Part shown: positions 17,001 to 24,582 of the stretch, piece after piece
How the letters are laid out: each line of letters opens with the position of its first letter
How positions within the stretch are numbered: position 1 is the first letter of the stretch
Program-made: the position numbers and the translations under genes
DNA from: Pelagibacteraceae bacterium
GTDB taxonomy: Bacteria > Pseudomonadota > Alphaproteobacteria > Pelagibacterales > Pelagibacteraceae
DNA: 64,000 bases
Direction of reading: 5' to 3'
Assembly: GCA_009693705.1 (NCBI GenBank)
Contig: SHWS01000002.1
Location: 1 to 64,000 of the forward strand
Notes under the pieces: model-generated
Databases searched by the model: none
The model's input: only the letters and a program-made list of their open reading frames with translations
What the model was told of the DNA's origin: nothing

Positions 17001-17158
17001 CTCAATTGGCCGTAGGATCTACTATTTTAGGAGGAATGTTAATTTCAACTTTTTTTACACTTTACGTAACTCCTGCAATGTATATGGCATTAGCAAAAAA
17101 TACTAAAAGAATTGATGCTGTTGATCTAGAGCTTCAAAAACAATTGACTAAAAAATAA
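14030..17158 (+). CDS. RND efflux transporter, HAE1/AcrB family
   Basis: A proton-driven inner-membrane pump that exports hydrophobic compounds or lipids. The 1042-aa length is standard, with 12 transmembrane helices and two large periplasmic loops (about 33-335 and 550-860). Proton-relay residues are present: Asp406-Asp407 in IITDDSVIMTDA of TM4, and Lys930 in ISTKNSILIVDYA of TM10, matching AcrB Asp407/408 and Lys940. It opens with FITDLSIRRPVVAWV. The start is 3 bp after the adaptor stop. No outer-membrane TolC-like gene is nearby. Its last 11 bp overlap the convergent transglycosylase gene. Substrates are unknown. Confidence 0.92.
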   Translation: MFITDLSIRRPVVAWVMSIILVVFGVFVFWELPIRELPDGIQPPVVQVEVGYKSASAEIIDEEITQKIEDVIGGAEGIKNINSTSLNGRSIIDIEFNTDVDLDDAANDIRERVSRVTESLPSEADAPQILKQSAGFDTTMWIALSSPTWSDLDLGDYADRYLVDIFSSIPNVGRILLGGLRELSVRVWIDPIKLAANDLTVQEVESALRNENINVPAGSLEAINKDLNLNIDKSYSNIEILKQLLIKKNKEKVILLSDVAEIEFGPLSEKTLFTAQRKNALNLNSVGIGIYAKSGASTVELSKQIKKKLLEINKSLPEGLKLEIAFDQATYVGTAIEEVYKTLAVAFILVIVIIYLFLGNMKAVIVPAIALPISLIGSFLGLYLFDLSINIFVLLSFILAIGIITDDSVIMTDAIYARMENGESPLVASYKGSKQITFAIIATTLILIAVFLPLVFIKGIAGTLFKETAIALSFSIIVSAFVALTLSPMLASKLLIIKPKNNIFVSGFDKGFKSFCNFYLETLEFWINKKKTISLFIILILFTSIILFNFINKELLPQEDRGSYLIIGSTDEGSSFEYTRDKAQQIEQRLIPLLEAEDSPYERLIMRVPGFGRSETTYNSFIIIALLDEWKNRKKDSQTVMREAIGKIVSLPETLAFPISPQSIRVSNYNKPLQMVIYGTSYEELQVIADNVMSKLRENRKLSRVESDYTKNKPAVKLIINKIRANDLGVSTENIGTTLETLYGGKRVTTFNKMGKEYPIILQQYLSDRRNKEDLSKIYVRSNTTGKLVSIVNMVDFKEEGTAEALSRYNRQRAVTISANIEENYTLAEAIKYLENVMTEVAPKNQITWKGESEELKETTNEIFIIFGLALLTAYLVMAATFNSFIHPFIIILTVPLAVFGGLVFILFLNSSINIFSQIALVILVGISTKNSILIVDYANQIRTTGKKLEEAVKEACALRIRPIAMTSLSTIIAMIPLVIGNIGPSAGEGSQLAVGSTILGGMLISTFFTLYVTPAMYMALAKNTKRIDAVDLELQKQLTKK

Positions 17159-17747
17159 TATATTTATTACTATTAAGTGAGCTTTCACATTTTTGTAATT
17201 GTTCCTTGTAAATATTAGATTGTTTTTCTACTTTTTTTGCCAAATTAATAATTTTGTTATTTTTTTTATAATTTTTATAATTTCCCCATCCTTCATGATA
17301 AGCAATATACTGTTTAAAAGCATCTTTTTTTGAAATTTTTAAAATACTTTCGGTTTTATTTGTGTACCAACCTATAAAATCTACACTATCTTTAAATCTT
17401 GTTCTAACTGCTAAGTTGTTACCGGTTTCTTTTTTATATTGCTCCCATGTTCCTTTAACAGCCTGTGAATAACCAAAAGAACTAGAGGGTCTTTTATGTG
17501 GTAAAATTTTAAACAGTTTTTGCCTTGGTGGTTTAGCTAAGCTATCGAAATTTGACTCTATTTTAATTATAGCTAATTGAATATAAATAGGTGTACCCCA
17601 TTTTTGCTCAGATAATTTTGCATGCTTATACCAAAAATCCTTCTCACTAAATATAGAACAACTATTTGCAGTATTAGAAGGAATTGTTGAACAACCAGAA
17701 AAAATTAAAAAAAATATTATTAATAGATTAGTTTTGAGATTTTTCAT
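17148..17747 (-). CDS. Lytic transglycosylase-like lipoprotein (SLT fold)
   Basis: A 199-aa lipoprotein: N-terminal signal with lipobox IFSGC (Cys19), then a lysozyme-like SLT domain. IKIESNFDSLAKPPR (about 61-75) carries the likely catalytic Glu64, SSFGYSQAVKGTWEQYKKET (about 89-108) matches the SLT GLMQ-type block, and IAYHEGWGNYKNY matches the Y-x-x-G closing block. It would cleave the glycan strand of peptidoglycan from the outer membrane side. Overlap with the upstream VanZ-like gene (20 bp) indicates co-translation. The insertion RQKLFKILPHKRP between motif blocks is unusual. Confidence 0.78.
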   Translation of the reverse strand: MKNLKTNLLIIFFLIFSGCSTIPSNTANSCSIFSEKDFWYKHAKLSEQKWGTPIYIQLAIIKIESNFDSLAKPPRQKLFKILPHKRPSSSFGYSQAVKGTWEQYKKETGNNLAVRTRFKDSVDFIGWYTNKTESILKISKKDAFKQYIAYHEGWGNYKNYKKNNKIINLAKKVEKQSNIYKEQLQKCESSLNSNKYIIF

Positions 17748-18123
17748 ATTTATTAAATAATAAAAAAATTATTAATGTAGTTAACACTCCCAAAAGATTT
17801 CCAAATAAATCTTTTACTTCAAAACTTCTATCGGGGATTATAAAATGAAATAATTCTAATATTATTGACAAAAATATTAAATATATAATCAAAATATTTA
17901 TATGCTTAGATCGTGAAAAAGTCATATAACCAATAACCGAGGTAATAAAAAAAATATAAAAGTGATCTGATGATATTATAAAATCATTTATTATTTTTGG
18001 TTGAATTTTACAATCATTATATAAAAAACATCCAATTAAACTTCCTGGAAATAAATATAAAATAATAAGAAGAACATTATTCGTGTAAAAAATATATTTA
18101 TATTTTGATAAAAATTTTATCAT
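17728..18123 (-). CDS. VanZ-like small membrane protein
   Basis: A 131-aa protein with about four transmembrane helices. The pattern SSDHFYIFFITSVIGYMTFSR in the middle, ILELFHFIIPDRSFEVKDLFGNLLG near the end and the final hydrophobic helix match the VanZ-like family (D-x-x-H-F..., L-E-x-x-Q-x-x-x-P-x-R-x-x-x-x-x-D-x-x-x-N-x-x-G), with Phe-His in place of the usual Gln region. Function of chromosomal VanZ-like proteins is poorly known. It is divergent from gpmA with only a few bases between, and overlaps the transglycosylase lipoprotein start, hinting at a cell-envelope role. Confidence 0.6.
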   Translation of the reverse strand: MIKFLSKYKYIFYTNNVLLIILYLFPGSLIGCFLYNDCKIQPKIINDFIISSDHFYIFFITSVIGYMTFSRSKHINILIIYLIFLSIILELFHFIIPDRSFEVKDLFGNLLGVLTTLIIFLLFNKYEKSQN

Positions 18124-18169
18124 TTATATGTATAGTTTTATTTATCAAATTAATCTAAAAGATAAATAT

Positions 18170-18883
18170 ATGAGTTATTTAATATTAGTACGACATGGAC
18201 AAAGTGTCTGGAATCTTGAAAAAAGATTTACTGGATGGGTTGATGTGGACTTAACTGAAAACGGACAATTAGAGGCTAAAAAAGCTGGTAGTTTAATTAA
18301 AGAGTATAATATTAAAATCGATATTTATTACTCTTCACTGCAATTAAGAGCTAAAAAAACCCTTAAATTAATTCAAGAAATTCTTAATGATAAAAAAGAT
18401 TATGAAGAGATTTGGCAGTTAAATGAAAGACATTACGGCGCTTTAACTGGATTAAATAAAGATGAAATGAAAGTTAAACTTGGTGAAGAAAAAGTACATC
18501 AATTTAGACGATCATGGGATTTGCGTCCAGAGCCTTTAGATAAAAATAATCCATATCATCCTATTAATATAAAAACTTACAAGAAAGTTCCAAAAGAATT
18601 TATACCTAGCACTGAGTCTTTAAAAGATACTTATGAAAGAGTTATTAATTTTTATGAAAAAAAAATTAAAAATAAAATTAATAATAAAAATATATTAATT
18701 TCAGCTCATGGTAATTCAATAAGAGCACTATGTAAGTATTTATTTAAATTAGATAATGATCAGGTTTCAAAATTAGAAATACCTACCGGAAATCCTTTGC
18801 TAATAACTTTAAACGAAGATGAAAAAATTATTCAATGCAAATATTTAGACAAGGAAAGAGCTAAAGATCTTGTAGCTTTTTAA
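18170..18883 (+). CDS. gpmA: 2,3-bisphosphoglycerate-dependent phosphoglycerate mutase
   Basis: It interconverts 3- and 2-phosphoglycerate in glycolysis and gluconeogenesis. MSYLILVRHGQSVWNLEKRF gives the phospho-acceptor His9 in RHG; LNERHYGALTGLNK holds the catalytic Glu; ISAHGNSIRALCKYL holds the second His. The ORF track starts at 18128, but the family N-terminus is at ATG 18170 (M15 of the track), giving 237 aa, slightly short of the usual 248. The C-terminus overlaps the convergent murU gene by 23 bp. Confidence 0.9.
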   Translation: MSYLILVRHGQSVWNLEKRFTGWVDVDLTENGQLEAKKAGSLIKEYNIKIDIYYSSLQLRAKKTLKLIQEILNDKKDYEEIWQLNERHYGALTGLNKDEMKVKLGEEKVHQFRRSWDLRPEPLDKNNPYHPINIKTYKKVPKEFIPSTESLKDTYERVINFYEKKIKNKINNKNILISAHGNSIRALCKYLFKLDNDQVSKLEIPTGNPLLITLNEDEKIIQCKYLDKERAKDLVAF

Positions 18884-19550
18884 AAACTCTTAAATCTGTG
18901 AGGTGATAAAACTTATTTAAGCTTTTAAATCCAAATAATTTTTTTTTTTTAATTAGATCATTCCAAATTTTTACAATAGAAAAATTATGAACTTTATAAT
19001 TTTTAAATAGTTTTTTATTTAAAATTTGACAGCCAATATAAATCAAATCATTTTTAGTAGTTTTTGAAACTAAGTGATTTTGTAAAGTAAAATCACTATT
19101 TAATTTTTTATCAAAACTTAAATTTTTATTTACCAGCATTAAAATATTATTAATATTTTTAGAAAAATAAAATTTCTCCATTTTTATAATTTCTTCTTTA
19201 TAGTTTTTACTCCAAACCGTATCAGGGTTAAAAATTAAGAAATGTTCATCTAAAGATGTTCTAATCATATTTAAAATACCTCCTCCCGTATTTAAAATAA
19301 ACTTACCATCATCGATTATTTTAATTTCACTTTTAAATTTATTATTTTTTAAGTAATTGGCTATTTTTTTATTTAAATAAAAAGTATTTATTAAAATTTT
19401 TTTAATACCTAAATTTTCAATTAAATTAATGCATGATTTAAGCATGGTAATATTGTTCAATTTAAGTAATGGTTTTGGAGTTTTTAAAGTAAGGGGATTT
19501 AATCTTTTACCATAACCGGCACATAAAATTAAAGCTGTTTTTATTTTCAT
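18861..19550 (-). CDS. murU: Nucleotidyltransferase, MurU-like (N-acetylmuramate 1-phosphate uridylyltransferase)
   Basis: A sugar-nucleotidyltransferase of 229 aa. The nucleotide-binding signature LILCAGYGKRLNPLTLKTPK is at 7-26 (Lys26 included), and DDGKFILNTGGGI and FLIFNPDTVW follow as the sugar-binding and metal-binding blocks. Alone it could be a mannose-1-phosphate guanylyltransferase. The gene directly upstream is an AmgK-like sugar kinase (1-bp gap), a pairing characteristic of the MurNAc recycling route (MurNAc to MurNAc-1-P to UDP-MurNAc). Hence MurU is the favoured call; substrate is inferred from the neighbour. Confidence 0.78.
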   Translation of the reverse strand: MKIKTALILCAGYGKRLNPLTLKTPKPLLKLNNITMLKSCINLIENLGIKKILINTFYLNKKIANYLKNNKFKSEIKIIDDGKFILNTGGGILNMIRTSLDEHFLIFNPDTVWSKNYKEEIIKMEKFYFSKNINNILMLVNKNLSFDKKLNSDFTLQNHLVSKTTKNDLIYIGCQILNKKLFKNYKVHNFSIVKIWNDLIKKKKLFGFKSLNKFYHLTDLRVFKKLQDL

Positions 19551-19551
19551 A

Positions 19552-20511
19552 TTATCTTTTAACTTGTTTGGAAAAATTTACTGTTAAAATTTTTTTCAAA
19601 TCTTCAAAAACTTTATTTTTATTAATTCTCAAGCTAATGAGTTTCCATGCATAAGGTATAAATTTTAAATAATTTTTCTTACCGTCTCTGTGTGCTAAAC
19701 GAGTAAAAATACCAATAATTTTAAGGTTTCTTAATACTGATAAAATTTCGAAATCATTTTTAAAATTATCACGTTTCACTTTATTATTGGTCTTAAGATA
19801 ATAATTATAAATTTTGTTTTTAAGATTATTTGCTGTTTTAAATCTGACATCGTCAATTAATGAAGCAAGATCATAAGCTTTATTCCCTATAAGAGCATCC
19901 TGACTATCAATTAATCCAATTTTTTTATTATGATACATCATATTTGAAACATGAAAATCCCTATGCACGAAAGTATCATTTTTTGAATTTATTTTTGAAA
20001 TTAAAAATTTTAATTGTTTTTTTAATTTACGGTTAAAAATAGAAATTTTATTTCTTGATAAATTTTTTGGAACATACCAGTCACAAAATAATTTTGCTTC
20101 TTCAAACAAAATCTTATGTTTATATGCTTTAATAGTATAAAATTTATTATAAAAATTATTAATTTTTTTATCTTTTATTAATTGAATTTTATTTAATAAA
20201 TTAATGACTTTTTTAAAAAAAAAAAACTTATTTTTTTTTTTACTTTTAAAAATTTGATAAATGGTCTTATTTCCGAAATCTTCAATTTCAATGAAATTAT
20301 TTTTAAAATTTTCTAAAAACAATTTAGGAGCATAAATTTTATTTTTAATCAAAATTTTATTAACAGCATCGTATGTTAATAAATTTTTTATTTTTTCTTT
20401 TTTGGCAAATACTATAATTGAACTTTTTTTTTTATCTTTTTTTCTATAAAATTTTCTAATTGAAGCATCCCCTTTAATTTGTTTTAAATTTTTAAAAAGT
20501 TTTAATTTCAT
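19552..20511 (-). CDS. amgK: AmgK-like N-acetylmuramate/GlcNAc anomeric kinase (APH fold)
   Basis: It phosphorylates recycled cell-wall sugars at C1. The 319-aa protein has the aminoglycoside phosphotransferase fold: N-terminal GDASIRKFYRK and FAKKEKIKN strands, the catalytic loop HRDFHVSNMM with Asp185 and Asn190, and the metal Asp202 in GLIDSQDALIG. The block YDLASLIDDVR follows. Very Lys/Asn-rich linkers are normal for this genome. It overlaps tsaE by 4 bp and is followed by murU, a tsaE-amgK-murU order seen in many alphaproteobacteria. Substrate assignment comes from this context and family, not from a residue unique to AmgK. Confidence 0.8.
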   Translation of the reverse strand: MKLKLFKNLKQIKGDASIRKFYRKKDKKKSSIIVFAKKEKIKNLLTYDAVNKILIKNKIYAPKLFLENFKNNFIEIEDFGNKTIYQIFKSKKKNKFFFFKKVINLLNKIQLIKDKKINNFYNKFYTIKAYKHKILFEEAKLFCDWYVPKNLSRNKISIFNRKLKKQLKFLISKINSKNDTFVHRDFHVSNMMYHNKKIGLIDSQDALIGNKAYDLASLIDDVRFKTANNLKNKIYNYYLKTNNKVKRDNFKNDFEILSVLRNLKIIGIFTRLAHRDGKKNYLKFIPYAWKLISLRINKNKVFEDLKKILTVNFSKQVKR

Positions 20512-20990
20512 AATAAAAATTTTAGGCCCTTTATTTTCAAAGATCTATTTTGAAAATTATCTTCATAATTAAAAAATAGTTTAATAGTTTTACTATAATA
20601 TTTTTTTTCAATTATTTGAGGCCATTCAATAAATAAAATATTATCTCGACTTTCTTCAAATAAGTTTAGCTCTTTTATCTCCGATTTATTTTTTAATCTA
20701 AATAAATCATAATGCTTTATGTTTAATCCATTAATTAAATATTCATTTAAAAGATTAAATGTTGGGCTAGTTACTTCAGTTTTTTTTAAATTTTTATTAA
20801 TTTGAAATTGATTTATTAAATATCTAACAAAAGTAGTTTTGCCCACTCCCATTTCCCCATATAAAAAAACAACGTCTCCCTTTTTAAAATATTTTGCTAA
20901 TTTTTCTGCTAATTGTTTTATTAATCTCTCAGAAGAAATATCTATTTTTCCACTATTAATAGCGGTAGGCATTTGGTTTAAAAGGACCAT
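20508..20990 (-). CDS. tsaE: tRNA threonylcarbamoyladenosine biosynthesis protein TsaE
   Basis: TsaE is the ATPase of the TsaBDE complex that makes t6A37 in ANN-decoding tRNAs. The P-loop [10 protein letters not shown] lies at about 45-54, followed by the [10 protein letters not shown] block and HYDLFRLKN, and then FIEWPQI near the end, all family marks. The 160-aa length is typical. The start overlaps the ahcY coding end: the track start at 20990 overlaps by 35 bp, and an alternative ATG at 20972 (MPTAINSG) by 17 bp. No ribosome site distinguishes them. It is followed by amgK. Confidence 0.88.
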   Translation of the reverse strand: MVLLNQMPTAINSGKIDISSERLIKQLAEKLAKYFKKGDVVFLYGEMGVGKTTFVRYLINQFQINKNLKKTEVTSPTFNLLNEYLINGLNIKHYDLFRLKNKSEIKELNLFEESRDNILFIEWPQIIEKKYYSKTIKLFFNYEDNFQNRSLKIKGLKFLL

Positions 20991-22242
20991 TCACTTCAAC
21001 GCTAATGTAGTCCGCTTGTTCTTTTGATAATTTAGTCAGTTTTGCACCAACTTTTTTAAGGTGAAGAGTTGCAACTTTTTCATCTAAATATTTTGGTAAA
21101 ACATAAACTTTATTTTCATAATTCTTATAATTGTTCCAGAGTTCTATTTGGGCTATTACTTGATTAGTAAAAGATGCGCTCATTACAAAGCTTGGATGAC
21201 CAGTTGCACAACCTAAATTCACCAATCTGCCTTCGGCCAATAGAATAATTCTTTTGCCACTTGGTAGCTCTATTTCATGAACTTGGGGTTTTATTTCATT
21301 CCATTTATAATTTCTTAAAGCTTCAACCTGGATTTCATTATCAAAATGTCCAATGTTACAAAGTATTGCTCTATCTTTCATATCTCTCATATGATCTGCT
21401 GTAACAATGTCTTTATTTCCTGTTGCGGTTACAACGATATCTGCTCTTCCTATTGCTTCTTCCATTAAAACTACCTCATAACCCTCCATTGCAGCTTGCA
21501 AAGCACAAATTGGATCAATTTCTGTAATTAAAACTCTTGCCCCACTTTGTCTTAAGGAAGCTGCACTTCCCTTTCCTACATCACCAAACCCAGCAACAAT
21601 TGCTATTTTCCCAGAGATCATTACATCTGTGGCTCTTCTAATTCCATCTACTAGGCTTTCTCTACATCCGTATAAATTATCAAATTTAGATTTGGTAACA
21701 GAGTCATTAACATTTATAGCCGGAATCATTAGAGAATTATTTTTTTCCATTTTATTTAATGCTTTTACTCCAGTTGTAGTTTCTTCTGAAACTCCTCTAA
21801 TTTCTTTCATTAGGTGTTTATAGTCTTTGTGCATAATTGCTGTTAAATCTCCACCATCATCTAACAACATATTTGGTTTCCAATCTTTTTTTCCAACTAT
21901 AGTCTGTTGAATGCACCAAAGGTACTCTTCCTCGGTTTCTCCTTTCCATGCGTATACGGAAATTCCTGATTTTGCAATTGCTGCGGCAGCATGATCTTGT
22001 GTTGAAAAAATATTGCATGAAGACCATCTAACCTCTGCTCCTAATTTTACCAATGTTTCAATTAATACCGCTGTTTGGATTGTCATATGTAAACAGCCAA
22101 TAATTTTCGCACCTTTTAAAGGTAATTTTTTTGAATACTCTTCTCTCAACGCCATTAAACCTGGCATTTCAGTTTCAGCAATTGAAATTTCTTTTCTTCC
22201 AAAATCGGCAAGTGATAAGTCTTTAACTTTATAGTCTTTCAT
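20956..22242 (-). CDS. ahcY: Adenosylhomocysteinase
   Basis: It hydrolyses S-adenosylhomocysteine to adenosine and homocysteine, relieving inhibition of methyltransferases and feeding methionine. The 428-aa protein shows the SAHase blocks: [16 protein letters not shown] (about 49-64), [15 protein letters not shown], the NAD-binding Rossmann segment [23 protein letters not shown], and the C-terminal KPNAYRY that ends nearly all SAHases. It lacks the 40-residue insertion of some bacterial forms. It lies 43 bp after the chvG stop on the same strand, an order known from other alphaproteobacteria, so may be read from the chv transcript. No SAH riboswitch is visible in that short gap. Confidence 0.96.
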   Translation of the reverse strand: MKDYKVKDLSLADFGRKEISIAETEMPGLMALREEYSKKLPLKGAKIIGCLHMTIQTAVLIETLVKLGAEVRWSSCNIFSTQDHAAAAIAKSGISVYAWKGETEEEYLWCIQQTIVGKKDWKPNMLLDDGGDLTAIMHKDYKHLMKEIRGVSEETTTGVKALNKMEKNNSLMIPAINVNDSVTKSKFDNLYGCRESLVDGIRRATDVMISGKIAIVAGFGDVGKGSAASLRQSGARVLITEIDPICALQAAMEGYEVVLMEEAIGRADIVVTATGNKDIVTADHMRDMKDRAILCNIGHFDNEIQVEALRNYKWNEIKPQVHEIELPSGKRIILLAEGRLVNLGCATGHPSFVMSASFTNQVIAQIELWNNYKNYENKVYVLPKYLDEKVATLHLKKVGAKLTKLSKEQADYISVEVNGPFKPNAYRY

Positions 22243-22285
22243 TAAGAGTTATCTAACAACTTAGAAATAATTAATCAACATAAGA

Positions 22286-23824
22286 TTAAATCTCTGGAAA
22301 AGTTATTATAATAATTGCACCAGTATTATTGTCTCTATTTTTAGCTTTAATGCTTCCCTCGTGCAAATCTACCAGATTTTTTACTATATTTAATCCAAGA
22401 CCCGAATGTTCCCCAAAATTTTCTGGTCTGTTACTGTAAAATCTTTTAAATATTTTCTCAGTATCTTTTTCTTTAAATCCTTGACCCTCGTCAATAATTT
22501 CAAATATAATTTTTTTATCTGGATTTTTATATACTTTTACATAAATATTTTTATTGTCGTCTATGAAAGATATTGAGTTATCCAATAAATTTGCAGTTAT
22601 TTGTTCAATTCTATTTTCGATACCATTAATAAAAAATTCATTATTTCCATCATTTTCATAACTAATATTGATACCCCTTTTCGTATTATAAATATTGTTA
22701 TAATCCTCAACTACTGACTGAATAATTGGTTGTATATTTATTTTTTTCATTCTTTCCGTGCTAAGGGCAACTTCATCTTTTAATATTTGTGAGTAATCGG
22801 TAATCAATCTCTCAATTCTCTGAACGTCATGACTTAAAATATTTAATAATTTTTTTCTTTGTTCAGTATTATTTGTATCTTGTAAAATTTCAGAAGCACT
22901 TTTTAAAGAAGCTAAAGGGTTTCTAATTTCATGAACAAGATCAGTTGAAAAGTTTTCTGCATGAAAGATTCTTTTTTGTAATTCATTTGTCATATCATCC
23001 AAAGAATTTGACAATAATCCCAATTCATCATTTCTGTTTTTTAAATTTTCAATATTGATTTTTTCAGAACTTTTGTTTTTTATGGTTTTTGTATAACTTA
23101 CTAGATTTTGAATAGGTTTTAAAAAATATCTATTTAAGACAAAGGAAAATATTAAAATTACAAATCCAACAACGATTACTGTTCTAATTACAAAAGTTTT
23201 TCTTTCATCAATTGCCACCTTAACATCATTTGCATTTTGAACAATTACTAGAAAACCAACGTTTTTTTCATTTAGGATAACATTTTTAATTGTTGTTAAT
23301 TGAAATTGATTTAAATTTTCCTGTGTAAATGTATATGGCTTTCCATAATCTTTCGAGGTTTGATAAATACTTATAATATCTTTTAAAAAAAATAACTTGT
23401 CATTTTCTGTATCAATTTTTTTTTCCTGTTTATTTTCAATTTTTTCTTCATTTAAAATTTCAAACTCTATATTGTCAAGTCTTGTTGAAAAAGATCTAGG
23501 ATCAAGATCTAATGTATCCGTATCACCAATCAAATTTAATTTATTATCAAAAAATATCACTCTATCTAAGTTTTGAAAAATAAATCTGGTAGAAAACAAA
23601 AACTTTTTAATATCTTCTTTAATAAATTTAATATTTAATCTTTTAATATTATCGATAGTATTATCTATAATATCTGTGTGATTGAAAGATTTTTTTTTAA
23701 TTAAATTAGGTTCAACATTATTTAGATAAATAATTGTAAAAGAACCAATAAAAATAAAAAAAATAAAATTTATAAATAAGAATTTTCTTAATATTGATAA
23801 TCTTTTTAGATATCCTTTGAACAT
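22286..23824 (-). CDS. chvG: Membrane sensor histidine kinase, ChvG family
   Basis: The sensor of an envelope/acid-stress two-component pair. The 512-aa protein has TM1 (about 14-35), a periplasmic sensor domain (36-210), TM2 (about 211-232), HAMP (233-285), HisKA with the phospho-acceptor His298 in DLVHEIRNPLASL, and a HATPase domain with the IDEGQGF and SGLGLNIVKNL boxes. It overlaps the regulator stop by one base (TAATG), so the pair is coupled. ChvG kinases in relatives respond to acidity or exopolysaccharide signals; the ligand here is unknown. Confidence 0.88.
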   Translation of the reverse strand: MFKGYLKRLSILRKFLFINFIFFIFIGSFTIIYLNNVEPNLIKKKSFNHTDIIDNTIDNIKRLNIKFIKEDIKKFLFSTRFIFQNLDRVIFFDNKLNLIGDTDTLDLDPRSFSTRLDNIEFEILNEEKIENKQEKKIDTENDKLFFLKDIISIYQTSKDYGKPYTFTQENLNQFQLTTIKNVILNEKNVGFLVIVQNANDVKVAIDERKTFVIRTVIVVGFVILIFSFVLNRYFLKPIQNLVSYTKTIKNKSSEKINIENLKNRNDELGLLSNSLDDMTNELQKRIFHAENFSTDLVHEIRNPLASLKSASEILQDTNNTEQRKKLLNILSHDVQRIERLITDYSQILKDEVALSTERMKKINIQPIIQSVVEDYNNIYNTKRGINISYENDGNNEFFINGIENRIEQITANLLDNSISFIDDNKNIYVKVYKNPDKKIIFEIIDEGQGFKEKDTEKIFKRFYSNRPENFGEHSGLGLNIVKNLVDLHEGSIKAKNRDNNTGAIIIITFPEI

Positions 23825-24531
23825 TAACTAACATTCCATCTATATCCACTACCATATCTGGTCTCAATAGCTGAAAAATTAGGATCAACTTTTTTAAATT
23901 TTTTTCTTATTCTTTTAACGTGGCTATCTATGGTTCTATCTTCAATATCAGTGTCTTCTCTATAAGCTATATCCATTAATTGAGCTCTTTCTTTAATAAT
24001 TCCAGGTCTTTTTGCTAATTCTTTAACAATTAAAAATTCAGTTGTAGTAAGTTTGTCTGGTAATTGCTTTCCATTCCACTCACACTCAAGTTGAGAAGAG
24101 TCCAACTTAAGCTTTCCATGAGAAATAATACTTTTATTTTCTTCAATAATATTATTTGAGTCTTTTTTTCGCAATTGAACTCTTATTCTTTCAATTAAAA
24201 CTTTAACTGAAAATCCTCCTGATTTTTTTACGAAATCATCTGCTCCAAGCTTCAAACCCAGCAATTCATCAATTTCATCATCTTTTGACGTTAAAAAAAT
24301 TACAGGTAAAGAAGTTTTCTTTCTTAACTTCTTTAATAATTCTTCTCCGTCCATTTTGGGCATCTTAATATCAATTACGGCTAAATCTGGTGGTGTCCGT
24401 GTTAATCCAATTAATGCACTTTCACCATCTATATAAGTTTGAATATTAAATCCTTCTTTTTCCAAAGCTATACTTAAACTTGTGAGTATATTTCTGTCAT
24501 CATCCACCAGTGCTATTGTTTGTTTATTCAT
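23824..24531 (-). CDS. chvI: Response regulator ChvI, OmpR family
   Basis: A DNA-binding regulator of 235 aa. The receiver domain (about 5-120) has the acidic pocket (LVDDD), phospho-acceptor Asp54 in VIDIKMPKMDG and Lys in LTSKDDEID. The winged-helix domain (135-235) includes LTTTEFLIVKELAKRPG and ends with TRYGSGYRW. It precedes chvG with a one-base overlap. In relatives ChvI controls envelope and metabolic genes; here the direct targets cannot be seen. The identity is supported by alphaproteobacterial chvI-chvG-ahcY-tsaE order. Confidence 0.9.
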   Translation of the reverse strand: MNKQTIALVDDDRNILTSLSIALEKEGFNIQTYIDGESALIGLTRTPPDLAVIDIKMPKMDGEELLKKLRKKTSLPVIFLTSKDDEIDELLGLKLGADDFVKKSGGFSVKVLIERIRVQLRKKDSNNIIEENKSIISHGKLKLDSSQLECEWNGKQLPDKLTTTEFLIVKELAKRPGIIKERAQLMDIAYREDTDIEDRTIDSHVKRIRKKFKKVDPNFSAIETRYGSGYRWNVS

Positions 24532-24582
24532 AGTTAACTTTAAAAATACTAAATTGTTCTAAATTGGGCAATCTAATTAATA

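Noticed and set aside
19552-20511. Possible aminoglycoside-resistance gene from the APH-like fold
   Set aside because: The adjacent MurU-like gene and tsaE context fit AmgK sugar kinase; nothing points to drug inactivation.
22243-22285. SAH or SAM riboswitch before ahcY
   Set aside because: The gap is 43 bp and holds no stem or conserved core resembling these aptamers.
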